NCBI GenBank assembly: GCA_037893245.1
Contig: JBAIAA010000433.1
Coordinates: 496,001 to 560,000 of the forward strand
Direction: 5' to 3'
From: Crossaster papposus
Lineage: Eukaryota; Echinodermata; Asteroidea; Velatida; Solasteridae
Length of the DNA: 64,000 bases
How positions within the stretch are numbered: the first letter of the stretch is position 1; the number at the start of each line of letters is the position of its first letter. Below are positions 10,480 through 21,300 of this stretch, one piece after another. The position numbers were made by a program, and so were the translations under genes. The notes below the pieces were generated by a model that was not told where the DNA came from, did no database searches, and saw only the letters and a program-made list of their open reading frames with translations.

Positions 10480-11755
10480 GCAATTAGCAATTTGATTAGG
10501 ATCACTGATTATTTTGCCATCAGAAATGATACTACTAATAGTATGGGAAGACTTCTTATTGTTTAAAACAGAATTAATTACTTTCCAGGTATTACGAATG
10601 TTGTTTTTTTCCTGTTTAAACTGAAGAGCAAAGTAATTTTTTTTTGATGTACGTAAAAGACTAGTTAAAATATTTCTATATTTAGTATACTTGCTTTTGT
10701 GTGTATTCGTGGGATGCGACAAATATTGACGATACAATTTATTTTTCTTATTTATGGATTTAAGGAGTGAATTGGTGATCCAGGGTGAATTCGATTTATG
10801 ATTAGTTCTAGATTTGCGTTTATTTTGAATAAGTGGAATATATAATTGAATTTTTCCATAAACATATTAAAAGCAACTTGTGGATTATCACTAGAAATCA
10901 CATCCCCCAATCACTAGAGTATAAATCATTATTAAAGCTTTGGAGATTGACATTAGTGAATTTACGAAAAAAAGAAGAATTATAAATGTTGCTATCATGG
11001 GTAATGGTTGAGGTAGGAGAGTGTACAAACATAAAAATTGGAAAGTGATCTGAAATATCGGATAATAAAACACCTGATTTGGGGGAGGGAAGAATATTAC
11101 AAAAGAGATTATCTATAAGTGTCGCGGAAGAATCAGTTATGCGAGTGGGCTTATCAATCAAGTGAAGAAAGGAATAAGATGTAATTAAATCAACGAAGGC
11201 CTGCGAGTTAGCGTTGGCATGGTTGAGTAAATTAACATTAAAGTCTCCAGAAATTATACAAGGTTTGTTATTACAGGCAATACGAGAACACACGCTTTGA
11301 AAAGTGTTCATAAACTCACAGTGAACAACAGAGGGTGCTTTGTATACAACACCCACTATAATGTTTTTGGCTTTGGGAATTAAAATCTCAATAAATAAGG
11401 ATTCAAGGGAGTTATCTGAAAAAATAGATCTTCCCTATTAACAATATTCAAATCACAAGAAACATAAAGGGCAACTCCACCACCGCTTTTAGCACCCGTC
11501 TATTATTCACAATGAGCTCATAACCAGGCAAACAATAGTAACTATGAGGGGCAGTTTTTAACCAAGTTTCAGAGAGTGCAATAACCGAATAATGCAAAAG
11601 GATGTTTAGTTGATCAATTTTTTTTGGGTCAAGTTGAGACCCTTGGAGAAAAGTTTGTGTTCAGCATCTGATATGGATGAGGAGGAAAGATTAATTGCAG
11701 GGGGTAATGTCGATTGGGGCTTGGGACGTCTAAAACGTCTTTGTCTGCGTTGATG
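10480..11755 (-). pseudogene. LINE A endonuclease half and RT linker
   Basis: On the minus strand the APE-type endonuclease begins near 11640 with IDQLNILLHYSVIALSETWL. It continues with VGVVYKAPSVVHCEFMNTF, then IISGDFNVNLLNHAN and LLSDISDHFPIF near 11040, including the Asp-His catalytic block. The linker to RT follows and ends at DPNQIANC at 10485, where the YR element cuts in. Several frame changes (near 11355-11450 and 10900-10740) make it a pseudogene. Upstream (~11740-11650) lies a short basic leader rich in Arg and Pro. Confidence 0.82.
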
Positions 11756-11767
11756 CTGCGTTGATGC

Positions 11768-11960
11768 TGATATGGATCGTCAGCAGTACATCGACGAGGC
11801 CCACCGCCAGTTGGACAACCGTACTAACTATATCTGCCTTGACTCTGATCCCACAGGTACATTCTCTCGAGAGATACAGCAGTTTCTTGATGACATGCGA
11901 TCACGTGACCAAAGAAAGCTCACAAATTGCTTTCACCAACGGACTGTAGAACTGCTGGAT
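11768..11960 (+). pseudogene. Inverted second copy of the Penelope-like fragment
   Basis: This encodes MDRQQYIDEAHRQLDN and the following ~45 residues on the plus strand. It is nearly identical to the stretch at 4146-3990 on the minus strand, so the two copies are inverted and flank LINE A. Inverted partial copies are a known habit of Penelope-like elements. The copy stops at 11960 just past TVELL. Confidence 0.85.
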
Positions 11961-13164
11961 TGAAACTAATAATTACCGTAATGTCCTGCGGATAAGACCA
12001 GCATAGTCCTTTTTTTCTGCAGAGGGTGCGTTTCATTACAAACCTTGCACATATTCCCCCCCCCCCCCCTCCCCAGGCATGCACTATCATCCCCTTTCCC
12101 CCATAAAGAACAATAAATACAACGTACGCACTGGTTTTCAGTTCCTTCTTGAGCTCCTGGTCCATACTGCTGCCGATACTGGAGATATGCAGTATCTAGC
12201 ACCCATCTGTCCAGGCATATACCACTATGAATTTCTGAACAATAGAACAAAAACTTTCCCACTTAAATCACCGTGAAACTGTTTTTTCACGGCGATTACA
12301 CGTCGTGTCATCGGTGAAATCGCCGTGAAAATATTCTCAATCGGGGCCCGATTAAACCACATCAAGGTAAAGTTAAAACACCGTGAAAATACAATGACTC
12401 CCTTCTTGCATGCCCTTTGCGCCTTTGCGGTCTAGCTCATTATCTTTGTGGTGGAGTTAATCCGTTAATCTGTACACAAACGTTGTGGTCCAGTCCTCTC
12501 ATAAAAGCTTGCCGTTACCTGTCTGTCAAGATAGAAACATTCTATACAAGATAGAAACAAGACAAACATACTTAAAATGAAAACAAAACAACTTAACCAA
12601 AAACAAACATGTACAAAGGAATTAAAACGGAAGACAGAATGGAAGTCAACAATAAATACATGTACATGAGGCCAACCTGTGACAGTAATCTTTTCCTAAT
12701 AAATCATACGCAAGGGGGAAATATTGACGTATGAATGGGAGATAATTATTGACCGCGTTGGTAGTTCGAAACAAGTGAATATAATGAGTGAAGGCATAGT
12801 TATATTCCTTAAACGATTGACCGACAAAAAATAAGATGTAATATTAATAAGTCACAGTTTTAATTTGTGTGTTACATGTACCAGTTTCTTGCGATGACGC
12901 CTGTCTTTTTAGAACTATTATTACACTGGATATTAAAACTAACATCTGAATTTGTTTTATTAAAATGTTTACTTTAACTCGTCCCATACCAATACTCCCT
13001 ATACCATGCCGCCACATCGATTCCTAATGCAGTACACGTACATGTACCATAGACATGGAGAACAAAACAACTCCATGTCTATGTACGTGTACCGGCGGCG
13101 GCGCGGCCCGTACCATCGTCACGTGTAGCTAGCTGAGAAAGGAGCGGTAATTCTGCTGCATTAT
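11961..13164. other. Non-coding stretch with small hairpins
   Basis: No supported gene. It contains a C run near 12056-12070 and a short hairpin with atcaccgtgaaa/tttcacggcgat arms near 12269-12295. A second hairpin is built from tagacatggag (13050-13060) and ctccatgtcta (13071-13081), flanked by gtacacgtac-type words. The caccgtgaaa word also recurs near 12391. Confidence 0.5.
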
Positions 13165-13405
13165 GGGCCTTTTCGAAACCTTTGCTTCGTCTTCGGCTTT
13201 GGCTTCGCCTCCGAATTCCGATTTACTGAGAAGCAAATAGAAATTAAAGCAAATGTAAATAGTCTAACTTTTGGGTTCATATCAGTAGATTTAATGTTTC
13301 TGAAGCACAACAGACACCAGAATGTGTCTGGAGATCTCGCAGTTGGAAATTTAAAATCGCCTTAAGCCAAAGACAAAGACGAAGCCAGGGATTCGAAAAG
13401 GCCCT
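13165..13405. mobile_element. MITE with ~45-bp inverted ends (gggccttttcgaa)
   Basis: The left end gggccttttcgaaacctttg at 13165 is matched by the complement of the right end, ccctggcttcg followed by ttcgaaaaggccc, ending at 13405. The inverted ends also share cttcgtct and tttggctt blocks. There is no coding capacity in the 241 bp. The flanks both show tat, a possible 3-base duplication. Confidence 0.75.
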
Positions 13406-13823
13406 ATGTATGATGAGCGCTTAGGTCAAATGCCAATGCGCACGCTCAGTGCAGTATGCATACCCGTACCCGGTGAGCTTCATTCATCAAGCGTAAAGGC
13501 CGGTTCATACTTTACGCGAAAGCGATTGCGATACGAATTTGACGTCACAAAGCGTTCGCTGCGAACATTCGCCCAAGTTGAAATGTGTTCAACTTTTGCG
13601 ATTTCGCATCGGATGGCAGTGGCACCGCAGACTCGTGTACGCTGCACGATGTATTCAACCACCAGAGCAACTTGTGCGAATTCGCAGCACAATTATAAAA
13701 CACTGCAGACAAACACTGGCATAATTAATGTTTCTGTTAATAATGTTTGCATTGGCACTGAATATGAAAAATCTTCAGAGAAGGTGGTGTACGTAGCTGC
13801 ATGATAGCCTAGCTTTAAAAGAC
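13406..13823. other. Non-coding; possible one-sided MITE end
   Basis: The word ggccggttcatactttacgc near 13500 and the cgcgaa/ttcgc-rich stretch that follows look like a terminal region of a decayed repeat. I cannot find its partner end. Open frames across it show no recognisable domain. Confidence 0.35.
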
Positions 13824-14070
13824 CTGGGCCCAATTTTACGGCGCTAGCTTAACAGTTAGCGGGAATGTTGCGCTAACTTTAGCAGGAAAATTTTGCGCCG
13901 TTTTTGTGCTAACGTTTGCGCGCGCATGGAGATTTTTCTGAGCACATTTTCCCGCTAGGTTTAGCGTGCGTTTTGCTGTGCTTACTGCTTACGGTCTCCA
14001 TGAAATAGACGGAGGCTCTGTTAGCAAAAAATCGTGTGCTTAGCATGCAGCGCCGTGAAATTGGGCCCTG
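13824..14070. mobile_element. MITE with gggcccaatttyacggcgct inverted ends
   Basis: The left arm gggcccaattttacggcgct at 13826 and the right arm agcgccgtgaaattgggccc ending at 14068 are complementary apart from one base. Inside are repeated words gcgctaac and gttagc. The ends resemble the cagggccc termini of hAT-like MITEs, but no clean 8-bp duplication is seen. The flanks aaagac and gtcttt extend the inverted repeat with mismatches. Confidence 0.75.
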
Positions 14071-14574
14071 TAGTCTTTGTTCTGCACACTCGACTCAAGA
14101 TGATAACCGGACACAGTACCCGTACCTAGCCTACGGGTTTTAATTCTATCTTGGCATTCCATAACAAAATGCGAAATTAGTTAGAATGGGTCAAATGAAT
14201 TTTAAGAGCTTCGAGTTCAGATTATCGTTTCTATTGATAGGTCTCTTTGTTCGATCACGCTTGTTTTTGGCATTGCGTGCTTGCGCGAGTCGGATGTATT
14301 TTCGAATTATTAAGTTTGTAGTCATGTTTTTGAACAGTTTTATATAACTACAGTCATTTCGTTTTAATAGTTTTAAAGGAGAGTTTTCTTCAACGTTTGG
14401 CATCGGAGGGCAAAGCCACGTTTCATATTGAATCTCAATTTAAAAAGTATGAAAAAAGAACTGGAAACAGAACGTGAAAAAAAATCGAAAATTTATCCTT
14501 TCTTTAGTATAACCGTTTGTTTTAATACAAAATAGTTGACAAATATCTTTTAGTATACATATGTACGTTATATA
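14071..14574. other. No gene seen
   Basis: AT-rich spacer. A 70-codon open frame on the minus strand near 14400-14191 has no recognisable domain. Confidence 0.35.
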
Positions 14575-15111
14575 CCGTAATTTTCTGCGGTAAAGCCGCA
14601 CGGCGGTTAAGGCGCAGGTCCCTAAAATCACCCAAAAAAATTTCAAACGTCAACAGATAAAGCGCACTGCCGAATAAGGCGCATGCTTGAACGCACCCAA
14701 AAGAACACCAGGCGCCACCCGGTGTAGGTACATCGCCACAAAGGGGTCATTTTGTTGCCTTAGAAGGATCCCACTATTCCAAGCAAGAATTTGCTGAGTA
14801 TTTGAGTTTATCTGGCACGCAAACAATGTATGAAAACTTCAAACCAGTAGACACAATATCGCACGAGGTTTGCCGATACATATCATGTATCACTGCAGTA
14901 TAAACTGCATGCACATGTACATCACATGCAGCGATCGCGTGCATGGTATCCCTAATTGCGACACCCCCTAGTCTTTTTTCCAGTCGTTGTGAATGCTCCG
15001 CGCTGTGTAGTTCGGATGGTGAATTGCATGAAGCCGGAACGTAGACGAAAAAACGTTTAGAAAAAGGCCACATAGTACGGGCCAGCTTTTTATCGCTGTT
15101 GTACGCGTCAT

Positions 15112-15270
15112 GCAGCGCACGCTGTAGTCTTGTTTGCAAGACGATCTTAATCGCGGTATTTGCAGCGCGCGTAGGCCGCCGATGCGGTAATTCGCGCGTG
15201 GTCTACGGCGTACGTTAGAGGGCGCCCCGCATCGCAAAAAACGTCTTGCAAACAAGACTACGCACGCTGC
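15112..15270. repeat. Palindromic segment inside the outer element
   Basis: Arms 15112-15143 and 15242-15270 are inverted copies, containing gtcttgtttgcaagacg and its complement. The shared word gtcttg-ttt-gcaagac is itself a small palindrome. It could be a small foldback insertion or a structural part of the outer MITE. Confidence 0.65.
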
Positions 15271-15474
15271 CGAGTGCTAAATCACATACATAAGGTCTAT
15301 TGTCGATCGATTGATTTCAACAGGTGGCGCCCTGCGCTACGGCATTCTGGGTAAGAAAGGGAGCATTATCGGGCGCCGTACGTACGTACGGGAAAACTGT
15401 TTAGTCTTAGAATTCATTTCGCGGTAAAGTTGTCCTTCATCGCATCAAACATCAGGTCCTAAAACTAAAAAGAA

Positions 15475-17384
15475 ATGGGAGGTGGTGATCACTGCGCTGT
15501 ATATGGCTGTAACAACGATCGAAGATATAAAGAGAGGTAAGCATGGTAAGAAAGCAATTTTATTGAAGTATTTGAGATAAATACAGCGCGACTTGTCAGT
15601 GATACGTGACTGTCACTCGGCCGCACGATCGTTGCGCCGGTCATCGCGGCATGGCATACGTGCGCGATGCAGCCAAAAATACAGGAGTATAATTTATAAA
15701 GGCATGATATGATGTACCATGGATCGGATTGAACGAAAGGCTCAATAAAAGATGGTTAAAGTAAATAAATACATTTCTTTATATAATTTATAAGTTAAGC
15801 TTACAACACTGTCAAACTGTTGCAGAAATCCCCTTAAATAAATGTTTTTGTTTTTTCTTCTTTACCCCCTAGGTACAAAATAAAGCCCAATGCTGTCAGT
15901 GGCATCAAGTTCCACAAATGCTCAGACCCCAAGCATTATCGAACCTGGACTAGCCTCCTCAGAAGAAAGGACTAGTGACAGAAAGCACAAGGGTTTGCAG
16001 CAACCATTTCAAATACGGTCAGCCATTCAAATTGGATCCACATCCAATGCTGTACCTCACTGGATATAAAAATTATCCAACACCAGAAAGACGCCAACTG
16101 AAACGGAGTGAAACACCGATCCATCAAACACCAAAGCGACCAAGGAAAACAATGTCGCCGATGAGACGTGCCATGTCAATGGACATTGCCATTCAAGTGG
16201 ATCCAGTCGATCTAATGACAGAGTCACTACGTGCCTACGCTGGTGACCATGATTAATCAAACCAGACATCTGATTGCACATGCAGTAGTGTTACTTGTGC
16301 AGTATGTTCCAAGAAAAGGGTTGAAGACCTGGAGGCCCAAGTCAGCAACATGGAATCTGAATGTTCAGCTGTGGAACAAAGACTTCAACAAGCCAAAGAC
16401 GAAATAAAACAGCTTGAAGAAAGCTTGAGACAACAGAAACGCTTCTCTGTGCAACAAATTGCACATTCTGATGAACTTATCAAAATGTACACGGGTGTAC
16501 CCTCATATGAGATCTTCCAATGGCTCGCAGACCAGGTGCCGCCACATGCACAGAAGCTACAATACTATCGATGTAAGCAATCTATGGACAAGGATAAATT
16601 TTACCAAATTAACAACAAAACTAAGCCGGGCCCGAAACGGTCTTTTTTAGTTGATGATGAACTTCTTACGACTTTGATGAGGGAAGGAGATATTGCCTTC
16701 AGGTTCAAGGTAGCACAGTGTACAGTATCACAGATCCTCTCAACTTGGATACCCTTTTTAGCACGAGAACTAAAAGGATTCATTTTTTGGCCCTCACAGG
16801 AAGAAACATTGCGGTATTATCCTCAATGTTTTCATAAATACAAGGGCTGCGTTCGCTGCATAATAGACTGTACTGAAATACAGATTGACAGACCTTCGCT
16901 TGCAGCTTCCAATAACCAAGTGTACAGCCAGTATAAGTCTAGGCCAACCCTGAAGTGCCTCGTTGGCATAACACCAGGAGGGACAATCTCCTACATCTCC
17001 AAACCAGTTGGTGGATCAACATCGGACAACGAAGTAGTTAAAATGACGGGGATTGTGGAAGAATTTGACAAGGGAGATATCTGCATGGCAGATAGGGGAT
17101 TCAACATCCAAGAACTTTTCCTCCACAAAGAAGTAAAACTGGTCATTCCACCTTTTACTCGTACAACTAAGTCAACAAAGCAGTTTACCGAGGCAGAGAA
17201 TACAGCCACAAAGACAGTTGCAAATGCAAGGATTCACGTAGAACGTGCCATAGGAAGGCTTACAGAGTTTGAAATAATGCAGGGACCAATACCGCTTTGC
17301 ATGATAGATCTTATGGAAGCAGCTCTTATTGTTTGCTCAGCAGTGGTTAATTTGCAACCTCCTTTGGTGCCTTTGACATCGTGA
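15475..17384 (+). pseudogene. THAP-domain DDE transposase (two exons, decayed)
   Basis: Exon 1 (15475-15536) encodes the start of a THAP zinc finger (CAVYGCNND) and ends at a GTAAGC donor. Exon 2 begins at 15873 after CCCCCTAG and gives KFHKCSDPKHYRTW and VCSNHFKYG, completing a C2CH finger. A coiled coil lies at ~16320-16440. The DDE domain follows, with D173 in IIDCTEIQID, D248 in MADRGF and E298 in RIHVERAIGR (numbered from the ATG at 16350). A frame change near 15970 and a TAA at 16254-16256 break the protein. The catalytic part from 16350 is open and may be recent. DDE_Tnp_4-like; it binds and cuts the transposon ends. Confidence 0.85.
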
Positions 17385-17782
17385 AGACAATTGAATAAAT
17401 AATAACTTTGAGACATTTTTGTCCATACTGTATGGTTTTACACTTGTCTATTGTGTTTTATTCAAGCAAATACAGACAAGTTATTTACATCTTGTTATTT
17501 ACATGCTCTAATAAGTTTATAAATGATAATGGGATACGGCTTTGTTCCTTCGCTTGTCACCCTGGCCACCCCAGCCGTACCGGAAGTGACGTTGCGGCGA
17601 CCGACAGAAAAACTAAACACAGTGCATGGAACACCTTTATAACAAGGTCCTTAAGACCTAAATTTGTTCTTGTTATAAGCAGGATATTGTATTAATGCTT
17701 TTCTTATCAGGATTTGACTGTACACAAATGTATTATGATGTGGTTACATAGTACATTTCACTGTTCTGAAAGCACACACATT

Positions 17783-18388
17783 TTACGTTTTCTTGACTCT
17801 TTTTTTGCACTTGTCACATTTCCATGTTGATTTCCGTTTACTTAAGAAGAGTTCTTGTCCAGTAAGTCCTACACAGAAATAATGATACCACAAGTGACAC
17901 TTGTCACATCCAATACTTTGGCGACGATCGTCAATGGGATCGCCCTCACAATCGTCCCCACAAATCCCACATGAATACAGAGAACCACCCAATGACAACG
18001 TTGTTGAGCTGGATTTGTCAAGTTTCTTTAGCATATTTTCCATTGTTTTTTGTACTGCATTCTTGAGTACTTGTTCCTTAACCTGTCCAGTCATCAATTC
18101 TGGAACGATTGCATTGGAAAAGAAGAAACTAAATTTAGGCTTTGATTTCTCGATCGCTGCCTCTGTTTCACTATCTGTTGGTTTTGCAACCAAACCAAGC
18201 TTTTCGGCCCAGTATGCCTTCTCGGCAAGCTCTTTGTGCTTTTCATTACTTAATACTACAACACCTCTAGCCCTCAAATACGATGAGAGTTGGTCTTTTT
18301 TTAGATTTAGGAACTTGCGAATTTTTGACACATCCATTTTGTTGACGACAGATTTTCGCGTGGCGCGCCGGGCCGCGCCGATATGCAT
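17783..18388 (-). CDS. SAP-like and PHD-finger protein of the transposon
   Basis: The ATG at 18388 (MHIGAARR) or the one at 18337 (MDVSKIRKF) could start it; the longer frame runs into the inverted repeat. Residues after MDVSKIRKF form a SAP-like helix pair (LKKDQLSSYLRARGV then ELAEKAYWAEKLGL), usually DNA-binding. The C-terminal ~60 residues are a PHD finger with pairs in CGICGDDC, GCDKCHLWYHYFC and WKCDKCKK, a C4HC3 layout that usually reads histone H3 tails. The frame is intact. It faces the transposase gene tail to tail inside the same inverted repeats, so I read it as a transposon accessory protein, perhaps guiding insertion to chromatin. Related elements are said to carry SAP plus nuclease proteins; no nuclease is seen here. 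Confidence 0.75.
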   Translation of the reverse strand: MHIGAARRATRKSVVNKMDVSKIRKFLNLKKDQLSSYLRARGVVVLSNEKHKELAEKAYWAEKLGLVAKPTDSETEAAIEKSKPKFSFFFSNAIVPELMTGQVKEQVLKNAVQKTMENMLKKLDKSSSTTLSLGGSLYSCGICGDDCEGDPIDDRRQSIGCDKCHLWYHYFCVGLTGQELFLSKRKSTWKCDKCKKRVKKT

Positions 18389-18464
18389 GCTCCCTTTCTT
18401 ACCCAGAATGCCGTAGCGCAGGGCGCCACCTGTTGAAATCAACCGATCGACAATAGACCTTATG

Positions 18465-18821
18465 TACGGTCCGGTCGTAGGGGATCAACACATCGCGGCA
18501 TGTTAATGGAAACACGGTCACAATGTCCGGAGAGTTGGGCTAATTGGTTGACCGCATTATTGAGTAAGATTGCGGCGTTCAAAGAATTCTTCACACAAAG
18601 ACCATCACTTTGAACTCAAGCGACATCATATACGGCGCACTGAAAGATAAGGCGCGGCGATGTTTTTGTGGTCTAGAAAGTCAGATAAGCCGCGTCTTTA
18701 CCGCAGGAAATTACGGTACGTAAAAGTTAAGTACAATGTATGTTATTGTGATCCACGGATCTGTTGCCCCACACCGAATTAAATGATGTACAAAATGTAT
18801 AGGCCTAAATATTTTTTTAAA
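18465..18821. other. Right arm of the outer element and flank
   Basis: Up to 18716 this is the right part of the outer MITE, with ggcgcactgaaagataaggc just inside the terminal repeat. From 18719 to 18821 there is an AT-rich flank with no feature. Confidence 0.5.
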
Positions 18822-18978
18822 TGTGACCCAGCACGAGTAAATTAGACACTTTGCGGCAAAAATAAAAATTTGAGATTTTGATTTCATCATTTAAAGCTTG
18901 TTTAGCTTTAAATGATAAAATCAAAATCTCAATTTTTTTTTTGCCGCAAAGTGTCTCATTTACTCATGCTGGGTCACA
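18822..18978. mobile_element. Foldback MITE, 157 bp
   Basis: Nearly perfect inverted arms run inward from tgtgacccagcacgagtaaa (18822) and from its complement, tactcatgctgggtcaca (ending 18978), meeting at aagcttgtttagcttt near 18895-18910. It can fold into one long hairpin of about 70 bp per arm. It is non-coding. Confidence 0.88.
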
Positions 18979-19654
18979 AATAAATGTACATGTTCATATA
19001 GAAGATTTGTTGTTACCCCTAAATTTGAATAACAAAAGCTTCCACTCATCTTGGAGGAATCTACATGAGTTAAGGTGGACAGTTTGAGGGGATACCTGGC
19101 ACATGGAAGATGGTTTATTACCCATAAATTTGAATAACAAAAGCTTGCTTGCTTGCATGCTGGCCAAGTGTACCCCAGGCCATTAATTGGTGGGCAATAA
19201 GGCCCCTGTTATTATTTTGAAAAAGTGGAACAAATGCTTGTGAATTCATGTAAAATGCTTGGACAAGGATATTTCATTGCAAATGATTTAATAGGCCAAA
19301 CTTTCAATTTCAACTTTTTTCAAAAATGATAATTGTTTTTTTATGGCGCAATTAAAAAAAGGAAACTATTTTGACACCTTAAAATATAATTGCCAAGGTT
19401 AAATTGAATCTGCATGTATAAGCCTCTCGTATAAAAAATACAGTATTTATCGAAAGGGATCTTAACAAAATAAAATTATACATGTTTATTAGCATTAGCC
19501 CAGATTTTTAGTAAGGGGAATTTAATTAGCAGTGCCTCTCTTTTTCTCGAGTTGACACAGATCTAATTTTTGGAAGACCAGGAATAATTGCGACACTGAT
19601 AATCTCAATTCCACAACGCTATTAATTATGGGAATATTTTACTTATTGACATAT
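18979..19654. other. Non-coding; one local direct repeat
   Basis: The words aaatttgaataacaaaagct occur at about 19020 and 19122 in similar contexts (gttaccc before them), a diverged duplication of ~100 bp. Nothing else is recognised. Confidence 0.45.
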
Positions 19655-20400
19655 AAATGCTGGGTTGCATGTCTATACAAGTATCCTCCTAAAACCTCCA
19701 AATAATGCAATGATTAATATTGGAGGATTTTGGAGGGTAAAGTTTAAAACTGGTAATTTCTAATGCACACTCCTTTTCCTTTACATATTTGACTCCAGGG
19801 CTTGTTCCGACATCAGGTGTCCATTTTTGTGTAATTTGCACCAAAGGTATGGGTTTTGGGGTTAAAAAACACTTATTTGATTGGCTTACTCAATAAAGCT
19901 CAAAAGTATCATTTTTGACCAGAAGACTAAAAATTGTACACGTCAACTTTTTTCCTTTCCATATTTGACTCGAAGGCTTGTTCCGACATCTGGTGTCCAG
20001 TTTCGTGGAATTTGCGCCAACGGTGCGGGTTTTGGGCAGAAAACCACAAATTTAAGCTGTTACCGGTATTTACAATGCAGCCTGAAATTATCATTTTTGA
20101 CCCTATGGCTGGAAATTTCGAATGCACACTTTTTTTTCTTTACTTATTTGACTCGAGGGCTTGTTCCGACATCAGGTGTCCAGTTTGGTTGCATGTCTAC
20201 ATCCTCCTAAATCCTTCAAAAATGCAATGATTAATATTGGAGGATTTTGGAGGGTAAAGTTTAAAACTGGAAATTTTTAATGCGCACTTCTTTTCCTTTA
20301 CATATTTGACTCGAGGGCTTGTTCCGACATCAGGTGTCCAGTTTTGTTGAATTTGCACCAACGGTGCAAGTTTCGGGGCAGAAAACCATAATTTCAGCTG
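19655..20400 (+). repeat. Diverged tandem repeats, ~157-182 bp units
   Basis: The phrase ggcttgttccgacatcaggt starts units near 19799, 19975, 20157 and 20314, preceded by tatttgactc and followed by gtccag...tttgcaccaac. The words ggaggattttggagggtaaa recur near 19721 and 20239. Open frames here arise from the repeat and carry no domain. Confidence 0.85.
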
Positions 20401-20404
20401 GGGG

Positions 20405-21288
20405 ATTATTTTATGTGTACCTGTATATCAATTTTTTGACTGAAAATATGGTAAAATACACATGAAATCTCTTACAAAAGGCCAATTCTTACAAAAGTGG
20501 GCGTATGATATCGTACGATGGATATGTTTGTGCTCTGGAAATTTCTAAAAATTCCGTCCAATTTTACACAATCAAATTTCCAAATTTGTTAACAATTGCC
20601 CATCATTGGTTGTCGGGGAAACCAGTTTTTGCATGAAAGTTGTCAAAATCCCCCCTAATATCAGTTGTGAATAAGCAATCGACACAAAATTTGGACTGAG
20701 GAAGCAGATTCTAGATTCATTTCAGTACAACAACTTCCAGACAAAAGCAATTATGTTTACCCAAATTAATTGAGGAATATACCTTATTTTCAGTGTTTTT
20801 ATCAATTTTTTGACAAAAAATATGTTAAAATACACATAAAATCTCTTACAACAGGCCAATTCTTACAAAAGTGGGCGTATAATATCGTACGATGGATATG
20901 TTTGTGCTCTAGAAATTTCTAAAAATTCCGTCCAATTTCACACAATCAAATTCCCAAATTTGTTAACAATTGCCCGTGTTGGTTGTCGGGGAAACATTTG
21001 GCATGAAAGTTGTCAAAATCCCCCCTAATATCAGTTGTGAATTAGCAATCGACACAAAATTTGGACTGAGGGAGCAGATTCTAGATTTATGTCAGTACAA
21101 CAAATTTCAGACAAAAGCAATTATGTTTACCCAAATTAATTGAGGAATTGTACCTTATTTTCAGTGTTTTTATCAATTTTTGGACTAAAAATATGGTAAA
21201 ATACACATAAAATCTCTTACAACAGGCCAATTCTTACAAAAGTGGGCGTATGATATCGTACGATGGATATGTTTGTGCTCTGGAAATT
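20405..21288 (+). repeat. 373-bp tandem repeat, 2.4 copies
   Basis: The word gatatgtttgtgctct occurs near 20521, 20895 and 21266, within blocks that match for hundreds of bases (cttacaaaagtgggcgtatg, aatcccccctaatatcagtt). The third copy is cut at about 21289, exactly where LINE coding sequence begins, so the array was the LINE's insertion target or was joined to it. Confidence 0.9.
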
Positions 21289-21300
21289 TCTATAAATTGG

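Larger units (their letters stand above)
4491..11755 (-). mobile_element. LINE A (CR1/Jockey-like), split by a YR element
   Basis: One LINE reads on the minus strand: its endonuclease half is at 11755-10480 and its reverse transcriptase half at 6568-4891. The 3' UTR runs to a short repeated tail at 4491-4516. The two halves are separated by 3.9 kb of unrelated YR retroelement that enters in the linker between the domains. Clade is uncertain; the RT resembles CR1/Jockey/Daphne-type elements. The 5' limit is placed where Penelope-like sequence begins near 11768. Confidence 0.85.
15289..18464 (+). mobile_element. THAP/DDE DNA transposon with SAP-PHD companion gene
   Basis: Inverted ends of ~75 bp run 15289-15366 and 18387-18464, containing cataaggtctattgtcgatc and gctacggcattctgggtaag. 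Both sides are flanked by TA (15287-15288 and 18465-18466). The 3,176-bp element carries two convergent genes: a THAP-DDE transposase on the plus strand and a SAP-PHD protein on the minus strand. The TA duplication, IS-like DDE fold and second gene resemble the ISL2EU/IS4EU-type superfamily; that name is from memory. Its insertion split the older element at 14575-18716. Confidence 0.85.
14575..18716. mobile_element. TA-flanked inverted-repeat element hosting a younger transposon
   Basis: The left end ccgtaattttctgcggtaaa at 14575 and the complement of the right end (tttaccgcaggaaattacgg) ending at 18716 match over ~28 bases. TA flanks both sides (14573-14574 and 18717-18718). Subterminal ataaggcgc/ataaagcgc words occur near both ends. 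Without the nested 3.18-kb insertion this element would be ~960 bp and non-coding, a MITE. The TA duplication suits a Tc1/mariner-like or ISL2EU-like source. Confidence 0.75.

Noticed and set aside
6563..10485. gcaatt as a definite 6-bp target duplication of the YR element
   Set aside because: YR elements normally integrate without duplication, and the bases next to the presumed ends do not fit cleanly; kept only as a possible coincidence.
17408..17695. 95-codon frame after the THAP/DDE transposase
   Set aside because: It lies in the 3' UTR between convergent genes, with no domain or good start.
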